Source: a virus. Taken from it: a stretch of DNA of 26,732 nucleotides. Positions 20,201 through 25,889 of this stretch are shown here, piece after piece. The stretch spans positions 1 through 26,732 of the IMG/VR virus record IMGVR_UViG_3300023174_000569; one strand, written 5' to 3'. Position numbers and translations under genes: made by a program. The notes under the pieces were generated by a model. The model was not told where the DNA came from and did no database searches. It saw nothing but the letters and a program-made list of their open reading frames with translations. The first letter of the stretch is position 1, and each line of letters starts with the position of its first letter.

Positions 20201-20840
20201 CTACTCTTTTTATAGCCTCAGCAAGATCCGCAGAACTTACAGCGAAATTATTATCAACAGCAATTAATTTATTAATTAATTCGTTAGAACCTATAACAGT
20301 TTGATTAAATGAATTTAAAGCAGCAGTAATAGATTCTGTGCTACTAACAACATCTAAACCGCTTAATCTAGTCAATATTAATGCGTCATTTGTTCTTTTT
20401 AATGTTTCTGAAACTCCTAAACCTTGACGAGAAAACTCCAAAGCAGATTTAGCAACCGTATCAAAAGATTGACCCGTATTTTTAGCTAACTCAAATAAAT
20501 CATTACCAAATTTATTTAAATTAGCTGTACTTGTATTTAAAATTGTATTTATCTCTGCCAAGCTTTTTTGTACAGAAATCGTGCTTTGGACCATCGCGCC
20601 GAAAGCTTTTTCAACTGCATATATAGCTCCCGCAGAGACCCCGAATGCAATTACTCTAGCATTTGACGCAGCTAAAGATTTTTCAAATTCACCTAATTGG
20701 CCAGTAATTTTACCTAAAGGCTGGCTAAATCCTTTTGTATTTAAAACTAAATTAGAACTGGCTATCCTTTGTATATCCCTCTCTAGCTGCCTTGTATCGC
20801 CAGCTACATTAAGAACAACATCTTGAGAACCTTGGGCCAT
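14223..20840 (-). CDS. Tail tape measure protein (TP901 family) with an unusual central insert
   Basis: A 2205-residue protein, the largest in the window, starting with ATG at 20840 after AAAAAGG. Residues ~90-350 match the TP901-type tape measure domain (KSLAEINTILNTST, ITARGGAVIGNSFKTIFTRL). Residues ~553-970 hold four IPNF motifs (553-558, 639-644, 882-887, 965-970) and a nuclease-like pattern E803/D823/D845-x-K847. Hydrophobic stretches at ~1091-1110 and ~1127-1160 could insert in a membrane. Residues ~1200-2000 are mostly helical and Gln/Lys-rich. The C-terminus has a short beta segment (VDVSPVSIDGQVKVSLEG) followed by a coiled coil. I see no cysteine. It sets tail length and leaves the tail ahead of DNA. 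At ~0.15 nm per residue the upper estimate is ~330 nm, less if the insert does not contribute. The family call is firm; the insert's function is inference. Confidence 0.95.
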   Translation of the reverse strand: MAQGSQDVVLNVAGDTRQLERDIQRIASSNLVLNTKGFSQPLGKITGQLGEFEKSLAASNARVIAFGVSAGAIYAVEKAFGAMVQSTISVQKSLAEINTILNTSTANLNKFGNDLFELAKNTGQSFDTVAKSALEFSRQGLGVSETLKRTNDALILTRLSGLDVVSSTESITAALNSFNQTVIGSNELINKLIAVDNNFAVSSADLAEAIKRVGSSAQDAGVGLDELVALVTSAQQITARGGAVIGNSFKTIFTRLQRPEVLNALDELGVKTRDAEGNIAPLIQILGELSTKFEGLSGTQKSQTAELVGGVFQINILKAALSDLSKEYSVFNQALSTSEGATDEANKRNEELNTTLSAGLNKTFANLTKAASDIGGLSLGPALKKSLGGLNGVLETFAFSGNNGDGIGAKIGEGIAKGIGNFLGGPGIVLATLGIYKIFERLTKFSADAFKTLSGMNTASSEQAQIQSQVINIMSKNPALVQQIAKGNVDVAAVHREILSLIEQETISMQKQLALAGTLAKSLGAAGVGIGKAGPLQNLIVSNKVLEKNKSFGYIPNFNDVGHASEIIGASLGGYKAGKVKRKNLKNEGEIIYNDAESIVKYPGFEQEAILPPRNSKAGDLYKNNFKRIHGFDPYANEGFIPNFADYNIGGRRFSASQIPSAIKSKTISAEDAAQAGYMSDKDKKALAAQQASNIISSSKPLLALRKQGSSKGYEFRPKGKPPIDVQFPIVGFNQNSIGFNLESLRENLDTTINDSITNFASSIYKTRKISPPVDLPQAIGDARRQSEGLAGALEGTIGGIFESAFRAAFGKSVKASSTGAFDINSIPKDLPLFFPGSPVGVAGDFKNSDSSDNRKSMALKILKAERPDLLKFINQKNAFAGFIPNFAALEDAVNREKKAEPSAKPKVLWSDTLGSLVVANTKQTAKYGPNADKIIQNDHINQGQNASKSNLMKSGSGKEIYKSNFIPNFALNSNAEERDVTLRSGINKANFDMSEGFVLVKKQIGQFINIINGWIKNSSDSDISLKNISDNLKNARSKSDQLISNSSPLTSMGEKKSNVEPPYLKSKNILQKGFSDESLTTEMQTFKNKLVFASFGLSMVGGFASSFAGENKQLSKSIDAATQSVGAATTAMGIIPGPIGLFAGAALGAVGAINSLAHFLNDKAPKLAEALDKAKNDVSTFGDSSQRYSATFQKAQDIGNNPKSRTEDLIKINKELNNAAKDIPSAYRMQLLAIQDNVELQEEINKIQKQLIQKQSSLSFATDLQSRLDDKGAVPQFLSDYYKGLSGGGQGVGSNIGRATNLIPSLVLGGADNLAGALGMTKVQGGIIKIQDGFYDMIDNVTEKLKGTVIRSDAQGKKDAAEILKGFSETGRGVFEKDFINPQKADELNRMNKNQFITSLEKNYGLNKTVSSTLRNSTDEDIKRLRAQIIELGRDSSETAKVQQSTEKARETAKKLIDEEKKAIDRAKSSVEAFKQSLDSLAKTAISFNNFQTRYQQQDVSNQRSLGLEKARANVDYMQPFLSPFEQAKLNYGMEKSSRNEDFINEAQGIKSNTNKSLMDQGLNYLDKLREKGVGEEKIRSATLDFAKINQNQPSEILKQSIMEAFDRNIGQEMSSGQKADLNSQFTSELNSQTQALLNLNQKTDQANRIAEAQLAAQKAIATRDVYRSTFGGQGAMSNYDLSAERNSAFENADANYNKPGFRTAQLANTYDLIGGFTPDELSSKSSGINSFIEAMVSSRESDIKYQADTAIQSIRRGAFNRGKNVNIDSNLSSSEMNQIEFLKSRRSQAGTIAGIQVAEKLKIADANKNMGLNLQGLSTDVKGIYDLLKLISQDQQKDIVGSGIQQALQNAMQQLIEGFSSSLGSGKSNLDQSRIFADAREKAGEKTIKDINEKVSQEISRKSLEFKQSQVGSMSNQASKANPEAFGVINQVIQEAIKNNKSIPSLSEMQENFKNQNNPIGSRAVNGIAGLDTADVTYKAFDSWLNTVRDIQDLQQRLGQKTIELQQQNQQDVVPNISPIETKGIIPSTIDQTLSTDRPSPRGTNISPDQSRQLNMSVDGKLDRLANILQLLQKTNDQEGSGSEGIRNAIKNGYDSLKQSQGAGDGSSEETKNLNGKVDVSPVSIDGQVKVSLEGSGLSIKIDETDLEKTKATLENAMEEKLSEIKTDIFAKIKDFVDEAIKNNTNSNPSPYKFRSNDQYNLG
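17931..19184 (-). repeat. Four (G/N)(F/Y)IPNF motifs delimiting modules in the tape measure
   Basis: The motifs are GYIPNF (19184-19167), GFIPNF (18926-18909), GFIPNF (18197-18180) and NFIPNF (17948-17931). Spacing is 86, 243 and 83 residues, so two ~85-residue intervals flank one long interval. Interval 1 contains VKYPGFEQEAILPPRNSKAG; interval 3 contains VVANTKQTAKYG followed by DHINQGQ. I recall such IPNFA-punctuated modules from marine phage tape measures. Their function is not known to me. Confidence 0.8.
18300..18437 (-). other. PD-(D/E)XK nuclease-like residue pattern within the tape measure
   Basis: A helix, GGIFESAFRAAFGK, carries E803. It is followed by AFDI with D823 and then VAGDFKNS with D845-F846-K847, and a basic helix (RKSMALKILKAE). 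The order helix-E, strand-D, strand-(D/E)xK with ~20-residue spacing is the active-site layout of the PD-(D/E)XK superfamily. The preceding residues GLAGALEGTIGG fit the Gly-rich turn often seen before the first acidic helix. This is pattern matching by eye on one sequence; a structural domain without activity is quite possible. Confidence 0.35.
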
Positions 20841-20869
20841 AACCTTTTTATCCTTTTATAGGATTACAC
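20841..20869 (-). promoter_or_regulatory. GTGTAA-N3-TATAA leader element before the tape measure gene
   Basis: The 45-bp gap before the tape measure reads, on the minus strand, GTGTAATCCTATAAAAGG and then ATAAAAAGGTT before ATG. GTGTAA is 20869-20864 and TATAA is 20860-20856. A perfect inverted repeat ATCCT-ATAAA-AGGAT occupies 20864-20850. The likely SD (AAAAAGG) follows. It matches the elements at 9198-9222 and 23238-23270. Candidate promoter or structured leader for the tape measure operon. Confidence 0.5.
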
Positions 20870-20885
20870 TTAAATATACAAAAAA

Positions 20886-21890
20886 TTATTTTTCTCCATG
20901 AATTTTTAATAAATCTTCAAAATCCAAGTCTTTACCTATTTTTTTAGCTTCTTCTAATAAATCGACAGTTTCTTTGTCATTACCAATAATATTCTTTATC
21001 TCCTCTTTTGTCGCTCCCAGGTAAGTATTTGCAGTTTTATCGTTTTGATTTTTATTTATATTAGAATTAATAGAAGACTGGTTTTCATACCAATTTACTA
21101 AATCTTCTAGAGTTTGATAACTTGTGGGCGGATTACCTTTGCTCTGGATAAGAGCGTTTTCATATTGCTTGCCTAAAACAAATAGTTCTAGCTGATGCTT
21201 AGTTAAAGCGACTATCGGCTTTCCATAAAAATAGTATGGATTATTTTTAGACAAGAAAAAATTATTTAAAAAAAATGGAAGAACCGCAATTTTTTTAATA
21301 TTTCGAATGTCTAGTTCTTCTAATAGTTTATTATAAAGCATAAAAAATTTTAATAGATCCTCTAGGTCTAAATCCTCAAATTGTTGTAGGCTTTCAAAAT
21401 GCTCTTCAGTTAGTTTTGAGTTTTTATATATAGATATATATAAAATATATTCGTTGGCTTTCTTTTTAGCAAACTCTTCTGCCGTTAAATCTAAAAGTAA
21501 TAAACGCTCTTTCTTTAGGTTATTTAGCTCTGATGAATACTTTAATAATTTTTCTTCTATAGAATTTATTTGAGATTTTATTATTAATTTTTTCTTCGTG
21601 GATGTTAATAATTCTATTTCAGATTCTAACTTTTTAATTCTTTCTTCTTTTACTTCGTCCCAGTGGCCAGAGTCTTTTAAAACTTTTATTTTTTCTTTTT
21701 CATCCAATAAACCAGAGTCTTTAGCTTTTTTATATTGCTTTATAAAAAAATCATTGCATTCGCTGTATTCTAAATCAGTTAAATGCTTAAAATATAAAAT
21801 CTTTTCGTTTAAATATAATACCGTATATCCATTTAATATGTCTCTGTAAATTTTTCTTACAAATTCAAATTCTTTTTCAAAATCATTCAC
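20886..21890 (-). CDS. Putative tail assembly protein (second of the chaperone-region pair)
   Basis: A 334-residue protein that starts with GTG at 21890, overlapping the upstream stop by 8 bp. It is mostly helical, with a strongly charged coiled coil at residues ~75-130 (EERIKKLESEIELL... through LNNLKKERLL). Motifs include YFKHLTDLEY near 32, TAEEFAKKKANEYILYISIYK near 135 and an acidic C-terminus. It sits immediately before the tape measure. In siphoviruses the two genes there encode tail assembly chaperones that bind the tape measure and recruit tube subunits. I recall similar proteins at this place in marine phages, without a proven function. The GTG has only a weak purine-rich SD, so coupling to, or a frameshift from, the upstream gene is likely. 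Confidence 0.6.
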   Translation of the reverse strand: MNDFEKEFEFVRKIYRDILNGYTVLYLNEKILYFKHLTDLEYSECNDFFIKQYKKAKDSGLLDEKEKIKVLKDSGHWDEVKEERIKKLESEIELLTSTKKKLIIKSQINSIEEKLLKYSSELNNLKKERLLLLDLTAEEFAKKKANEYILYISIYKNSKLTEEHFESLQQFEDLDLEDLLKFFMLYNKLLEELDIRNIKKIAVLPFFLNNFFLSKNNPYYFYGKPIVALTKHQLELFVLGKQYENALIQSKGNPPTSYQTLEDLVNWYENQSSINSNINKNQNDKTANTYLGATKEEIKNIIGNDKETVDLLEEAKKIGKDLDFEDLLKIHGEK

Positions 21891-22692
21891 TTTTTACGGT
21901 TTGATTGTTTTCTTCTCTATTAGGCAAATCTGCTATATCTTTTTCTCCAGAATATACTTTTTCAAAATAAGCAAAATCATCTTTATTTGTTATTCTTCCT
22001 ACGTACCATAAGCTTATGAAATAAGCTAATTTTTTAATTACTATTTTTATAAAATCATCCTCGCCATCTTCAATTTCATCATATTTCGATAGTCTATTAT
22101 CATAAGAGCTATCGGTAAAAATAGGTTCAAATGTATCTTTTTCTGATTCAATATAGGATAGGGTCAGTACCCACCACATAATAGTTTGATTTCTGGCTCT
22201 ATTTTCTGCAGTTTGCTCGAATAAATTTGATTGATAAAGCTCGAACTCTTGTAGCTCTTTTCTTACGTCAAGTAGGTCATTTAAAACTACTTCTGTCTTC
22301 TTCTGGCGCAACTCTTGAGGTAAATTATCTAGATTAAGTTGAAGACGTTGAAATTCAGTTTCTTTTTTGAATAAATCTAAATATAGACCCGCGTATCTTT
22401 GCTTTTCTGGATCACTTAATGCCCCACCATCGTTTTGATACCTTTTGGCTAATAAAGATCTAGTTAATAAGCCAGATTTAATTCCTTCTGATAATTTTAC
22501 TCCATAAAATAGCTCTGCTTCATCAAATACTTTTCTTGTAGGCTTTAAAATTCTGATTTTGATCGGCCTATTTATAAGTTCTTTTTTAGTAGTCTTTATT
22601 TCTTGACCAGCTTCATCTTTTGAAACGACTGTTTTTTCAAGAAACTCTTCTTTTTCTAACGTGAATTCGTATAAAAATTTATTTGGATTCAT
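21883..22692 (-). CDS. Putative tail assembly chaperone
   Basis: A 269-residue protein starting with ATG at 22692, overlapping the upstream gene by 14 bp and the downstream gene by 8 bp. The N-terminus is beta-like (KFLYEFTLEKEEFLEKTVV, PIKIRILKPTRKVFDEAELFYG), followed by long helices (FKKETEFQRLQLNLDNLPQELRQ), a W-rich helix (ARNQTIMWWVLTLSY) and an acidic segment (YDEIEDGEDD). The C-terminal part (IIKKLAYFISLWYVGRI) is hydrophobic but too charged at its flanks to call a membrane span. Its place between tail tube and tape measure, in a pair with the next gene, is where tail assembly chaperones (the lambda gpG/gpGT type) are encoded. That positional argument is the main support; the sequence has no diagnostic motif known to me. 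Confidence 0.6.
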   Translation of the reverse strand: MNPNKFLYEFTLEKEEFLEKTVVSKDEAGQEIKTTKKELINRPIKIRILKPTRKVFDEAELFYGVKLSEGIKSGLLTRSLLAKRYQNDGGALSDPEKQRYAGLYLDLFKKETEFQRLQLNLDNLPQELRQKKTEVVLNDLLDVRKELQEFELYQSNLFEQTAENRARNQTIMWWVLTLSYIESEKDTFEPIFTDSSYDNRLSKYDEIEDGEDDFIKIVIKKLAYFISLWYVGRITNKDDFAYFEKVYSGEKDIADLPNREENNQTVKSE

Positions 22693-22948
22693 AATTTATT
22701 TCTAGCGCTTTTTTTTCTAAGAATTTTTTAGTTTTTTCAAAATTAGCTTTACCACCGATTAATTTTATAAAATTATTCTTTTTATCTTCTTCCCAAGACA
22801 AAAAGTATTTAATATAATTAGGACTGTTTAAAAATTTTAAATTTAAAAATTTAAAATTAGACTCTAAATATTTTTTAACAGAAGGCATGGATGCATTGGC
22901 TTCTATTATTTGCAATATATTAAAATTATTTGTCTTTTTGATTTTCAT
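22679..22948 (-). CDS. Small hypothetical protein in the chaperone region
   Basis: An 89-residue basic protein, start ATG at 22948. It overlaps the upstream gene by 23 bp and the downstream gene by 14 bp. No clear SD precedes the ATG; the upstream bases are an A-rich run, so translation probably depends on the preceding gene. It contains NILQIIEANASMPSVKKYLE, an aromatic middle (YIKYFLSWEED) and a lysine-rich end. Predicted mainly helical. I recognise no family. Its coding status is supported by tight packing between two co-oriented genes and the absence of any alternative frame there. A role with the adjacent tail assembly genes is inferred from position alone. Confidence 0.6.
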   Translation of the reverse strand: MKIKKTNNFNILQIIEANASMPSVKKYLESNFKFLNLKFLNSPNYIKYFLSWEEDKKNNFIKLIGGKANFEKTKKFLEKKALEINYESK

Positions 22949-23237
22949 TTTTTTTAATATTTAAATCCATGAAGTCGAAATTTTTTTCTATTTCTCTTAT
23001 CGTCTCGTTACCTAGATCTAATATTTTTTTCCTTAAGTAATTATATTTATTTTCATCAAAATAATCTACATTTTTTAAAAAGCTCGCTTCTATTTTTTGA
23101 TTTAATTTATTAAGCATGTTTAAATGCTCTTCTTGCATGTCCTCTATTACATTCAGATATCTTTTATATAAAGAAACAATGTTTCTGTGTATTTGAAATA
23201 ATATATATTTTTTAATATCATCTTTATCAGATTGCAT
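22926..23237 (-). CDS. Small helical hypothetical protein, first gene after the tube terminator
   Basis: A 103-residue protein starting with ATG at 23237, with a good SD (AAGGAG) about seven bases upstream. It is almost wholly helical and charged: residues ~30-55 (IEDMQEEHLNMLNKLNQKIE) look like a coiled coil, followed by YFDENKYNYLRKKILDLG. There is no cysteine or membrane segment. It is the first gene after the terminator behind the tail tube gene and follows the TGTAA/TATAA element, so it probably opens a new transcription unit running into the chaperone-like genes. I recognise no family. A small assembly factor is a guess from position. Confidence 0.65.
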   Translation of the reverse strand: MQSDKDDIKKYILFQIHRNIVSLYKRYLNVIEDMQEEHLNMLNKLNQKIEASFLKNVDYFDENKYNYLRKKILDLGNETIREIEKNFDFMDLNIKKNENQKDK

Positions 23238-23270
23238 ACGATACTCCTTATTCCTTATAAGAGTTTACAC
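23238..23270 (-). promoter_or_regulatory. GTGTAA-N5-TATAA leader element restarting transcription after the terminator
   Basis: On the minus strand, directly after the terminator T-run: GTGTAA (23270-23265), ACTCT, TATAA (23259-23255), GGA, then ATAAGGAG and the start. An inverted repeat, ACTC(T)TAT with ATAAGGAGT and a short loop, covers 23264-23243 and places the SD in its distal arm. Being immediately after a terminator and before an SD-led gene, it is the best-placed of the three similar elements to be a promoter. Confidence 0.55.
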
Positions 23271-23271
23271 T

Positions 23272-23297
23272 AAAAAACCCGCTAATAGCGGGTTTTT
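23272..23297 (-). terminator. Intrinsic terminator after the tail tube gene
   Basis: A stem ACCCGC/GCGGGT with a 5-nt loop (TAATA on the plus strand) is followed on the minus strand by six T residues. The flanking A- and T-runs extend the pairing, so it would also work on the plus strand, but no plus-strand gene ends here. It begins about 25 bp after the tail tube stop codon and would cap the abundant tube transcript. Confidence 0.9.
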
Positions 23298-23320
23298 AGT
23301 ATATTAAATATTAATATATA

Positions 23321-24394
23321 TTAAGCTGATTGTGGACCGTCTATAAATAACCCTACAGCAGTTTCATTTGGACCACCAATTTGCGTGCTCCATTGTAGTG
23401 AAACGGTTTTGTTGCTACCAATAGACGAACTAAAGTTTTGAGAATCTAATTTTGCTTTCTTGAGTGTATATTTCAAAGCTCTCTGATTGGTAGTGTCTGG
23501 CTTCTTCAATGTTATAGAGACAGTATAGTCTTTGTCATCATCTAAAATATTCGCTAAATTAGCTGCAGCAGTATCTCCAATAATTCCCTCTACAGAGAAT
23601 GTTGCTACAACTGGGAATGTTATTTCTTTTGTAAAAGCAAATCTGCTGCCAAGTTTTTGAATAGGCTCACGGCTGACTTCTACTGATACTGTTGCTGTTT
23701 GCACTTTGATATCGTTTTCATCGAGTCCCAAAGTGGAAGAAGCTAAAGTAAGTGTTATATCGCCTGGGCGCAAAGCGCTAAATCCGCTTCCAGAAACTGG
23801 TGTTTGCAATTTAAATCCAGCAGTGGCTTTTTTACCGTCTTCTGGATTGATTGTTGGATTTTGGTCCCCAGTAATTCCGCCTACAAAATTCATATTTAAT
23901 GCTTCGGCATTTACTGTTGCAGTTGGTATGTCGCCTACACTAGCTTCAATTTGGTAAGAAGTAAGATTAACATTACCAAGGCCAATAGTTTTTGCATTAC
24001 TAGCTGTCCAACCAACAACATTAGCGTCAGTTCCTTCTGGAGAAGTCAGTATATAATAGTTTTTAATATCAGTATCTGCGCGACCAGTTAAAATGTGAGA
24101 TAATGCTTGCGTAGTTGCATCTCCTGTTCCTAAAGCCAAACCAATATTAGTTTCATTTTCTCCAGAATTAAGATAATAGGTATAATCTAAAGATACTGTT
24201 GGTTGCTCTAAAATGATACGATCAATTGCTGCAAGATTGCCGTATTGATTGATATCTTGACGAGCGATTTCGAAATTGTAGTTTACGCTTTGAACGCGAG
24301 TTAATTGTTTGTTGTTGCCTGATACTTCAGCGTTTGTTCCTGTTGGTCCCACAAAAAGGGCCTCGCTTTGATAAATTACTCTTTTTCTTGCCAT
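23321..24394 (-). CDS. Probable major tail tube protein
   Basis: A 357-residue protein starting with ATG at 24394, with a TAGGAGAT SD nine or so bases upstream. Residues ~40-90 contain FEIARQDINQYGNLAAIDRI followed by VSLDYTYYLNSGENETNIG, a pattern I recall from tube proteins of marine phages. A later beta-rich segment has PIQKLGSRFAFTKEITFPV, and the C-terminus repeats strand-rich sequence (KKAKLDSQNFSSSIG). It has higher G+C than its neighbours, no cysteine and no signal peptide. Its own 71-bp leader, a strong SD and a terminator right behind it suit a protein needed in many copies. Its place upstream of chaperone-like genes and the tape measure is the standard siphovirus order. The polymeric tube role is well supported by context; fold assignment is inferred. 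Confidence 0.82.
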   Translation of the reverse strand: MARKRVIYQSEALFVGPTGTNAEVSGNNKQLTRVQSVNYNFEIARQDINQYGNLAAIDRIILEQPTVSLDYTYYLNSGENETNIGLALGTGDATTQALSHILTGRADTDIKNYYILTSPEGTDANVVGWTASNAKTIGLGNVNLTSYQIEASVGDIPTATVNAEALNMNFVGGITGDQNPTINPEDGKKATAGFKLQTPVSGSGFSALRPGDITLTLASSTLGLDENDIKVQTATVSVEVSREPIQKLGSRFAFTKEITFPVVATFSVEGIIGDTAAANLANILDDDKDYTVSITLKKPDTTNQRALKYTLKKAKLDSQNFSSSIGSNKTVSLQWSTQIGGPNETAVGLFIDGPQSA

Positions 24395-24434
24395 AATATT
24401 GATCTCCTATTTAAGTTCTATAACCTATATTACA
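24395..24434 (-). promoter_or_regulatory. Leader of the tail tube gene with a weaker TGTAA/TATA element
   Basis: The 71-bp gap upstream of the tube gene contains, on the minus strand, GATGTAATATAGGTTATAG (TGTAA at 24434-24430, TATAG at 24422-24418) and then TAGGAG before the ATG. It resembles the other three elements in having TGTAA followed by a TATA box, but with 7 nt between them and no convincing hairpin. Possible variant promoter; the TAGGAG is a clear ribosome binding site. Confidence 0.35.
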
Positions 24435-24465
24435 TCCGAGAAGTTTAAAAGAGAAATCAATAATA

Positions 24466-25323
24466 TTAAGACCTTGGATTTCTTATATTTGACAGGGTAA
24501 AATCTACTATACCTGGATAAATATCTGGATTTGCTTTGTTATTTAGATTTAATATAGTGCTTACATCTACTCTTTCTATATAAAAAGCTTGATTTGATGA
24601 TATTTTTTGTTGAGATAGAGCTTCATAATTATATGATCCATTATTTGGCAGAATTTTTAAAGAATGAATTGAATTATAAGGACTCTCATTTAGTCCAATT
24701 AAGGGGATATAACTATGATAGCTATCCCTGAATATTGAAAACACTGCATCTAGGTTAAATGTATTATCTGCTAATATAATGGCTCTGACGTTAATTTCTG
24801 TTGTGTCTTCTCCACCAAATGCAAATGCTTTATTCGAGCTTCCATTGTTTTTTAGAAATATTGCTGGATAAGTTATAGAATTAGTAGCTATCCCCGTGGG
24901 ATTTTGATATGTTTTAGGAGTTATTTTATACTGGGTTTCAAACAACACATTTTCTTCTGCGTCAGAAGTTAAGTAAACATTCATATCTTTTACGGAATAA
25001 TTACCGCTTATAGTATTACTGTTTTGATTTGTATTAAAATAAATTTGACCCAAATTAGGATTAACTCCAACTAATCCATTCTGACCAATAGGATTAAAGA
25101 CTTGATTAATGTAGACTCCAGATAGTAAATTAACACCATTTATAGAAGAGTCGGCAACTATTTGCTTAAAAGGTAAACCGTATGTATAGTAGTTATTATA
25201 TAAATTATTTATTGGATAAAAAAAACTTGAATAATTTGTATAAGCTTGACCCTTTTTTAGCAAAATATTATCTACCCAATATGTCATGCTAGACATTAAA
25301 ATATTATCTAATTGAGGCTTCAT
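24466..25323 (-). CDS. Tail completion/terminator-region protein, function unknown
   Basis: A 285-residue protein; its ATG overlaps the upstream stop as ATGA (25323-25320). N-terminal SSMTYWVDNILLKKGQAYTN is followed by FKQIVADSSINGVN, then YSVKDMNVYLTSDAEENVLFE, then FAFGGEDTTEINVRAIILADN and a C-terminal VDFTLSNIRNP. I recall this order of segments in an uncharacterised family encoded just before tail tube genes of marine phages. That is memory, not a search. It is beta-rich, without cysteine or membrane segments. Its place between head-tail joining genes and the tube gene suggests a tail terminator, completion or tube-cap protein. A minor tube protein is the alternative. Confidence 0.62.
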   Translation of the reverse strand: MKPQLDNILMSSMTYWVDNILLKKGQAYTNYSSFFYPINNLYNNYYTYGLPFKQIVADSSINGVNLLSGVYINQVFNPIGQNGLVGVNPNLGQIYFNTNQNSNTISGNYSVKDMNVYLTSDAEENVLFETQYKITPKTYQNPTGIATNSITYPAIFLKNNGSSNKAFAFGGEDTTEINVRAIILADNTFNLDAVFSIFRDSYHSYIPLIGLNESPYNSIHSLKILPNNGSYNYEALSQQKISSNQAFYIERVDVSTILNLNNKANPDIYPGIVDFTLSNIRNPRS

Positions 25324-25889
25324 TTTTTTATGTCTTTCTTAAAGTTTTCAACTAATTCTGATAAAAATTTAACTCGATTAAAGGTAACCGCATTTATTTC
25401 TTTTTCTGCTTGCAACCCGCTACCAGATCTACTCTTTTTTGATTTTTTAAAAAGATAATAACTAAGTCCAGAGATTCCTTTTTCTATTCCTTCTACCCAA
25501 CTTCTTCCATTTTCCCATGGCATTGGAGTCTTGTCTCTTACTTTTTCTAATGTAGGATGAGATATTTTATACTCTATTTTTTTTGTGCTTTTATTTCTTT
25601 GAAATCCAAATTGACTCAATATAATAGATTTCAATTGATCGACTGGATCAGAGCCTTTTTCAAAACCTATAAATGTAAATAAATTTCCTTTTCCACCTAA
25701 AGTATTTGAAATATTTTTTGCCTCACTTTTACCTTTTAATTCCTGAGATATTGGATGATTATCAAGGTTTTGTAAAAAATTTTCTTTAGCTTTTTCTACT
25801 TTTTTTTGTACGATAATATCTGCTTGCATTTGCATTTTTTTTGAATTCAAAACTTTTGCCCTGATAGATGATAGATTTACATTATTCAT
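25320..25889 (-). CDS. Putative neck/tail-completion protein
   Basis: A 189-residue basic protein starting with ATG at 25889, sharing one base with the upstream stop. After a charged helix (KVEKAKENFLQNLDNHPISQEL) it has ISNTLGGKGNLFTFIGFEKGSDPVD split over residues ~61-85, then PMPWENGRSWVEGIEKGISGL and SRSGSGLQ near the C-terminus. The HP(I/V)(S/T)QE...NTLGG.GNLF.FIGF series is one I remember in neck-region proteins of marine phages. Its size, basic charge and position upstream of the tail tube are consistent with an HK97-gp10-like or tail-completion protein joining head and tail. Homology to a structurally defined family is not shown here. Confidence 0.62.
   Translation of the reverse strand: MNNVNLSSIRAKVLNSKKMQMQADIIVQKKVEKAKENFLQNLDNHPISQELKGKSEAKNISNTLGGKGNLFTFIGFEKGSDPVDQLKSIILSQFGFQRNKSTKKIEYKISHPTLEKVRDKTPMPWENGRSWVEGIEKGISGLSYYLFKKSKKSRSGSGLQAEKEINAVTFNRVKFLSELVENFKKDIKK

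Noticed and set aside
22936-22965. An eight-A run near the 103/89-residue gene overlap as a -1 slippery site
   Set aside because: A -1 shift would not enter the frame of the downstream gene, so it would not make a fusion; A-runs are common in this AT-rich sequence.
14223-24394. A contractile (myovirus) tail
   Set aside because: I see only one tube-like protein, no sheath gene beside it, and no baseplate wedge-like series; the order suits a siphovirus. A sheath outside the window cannot be fully excluded.
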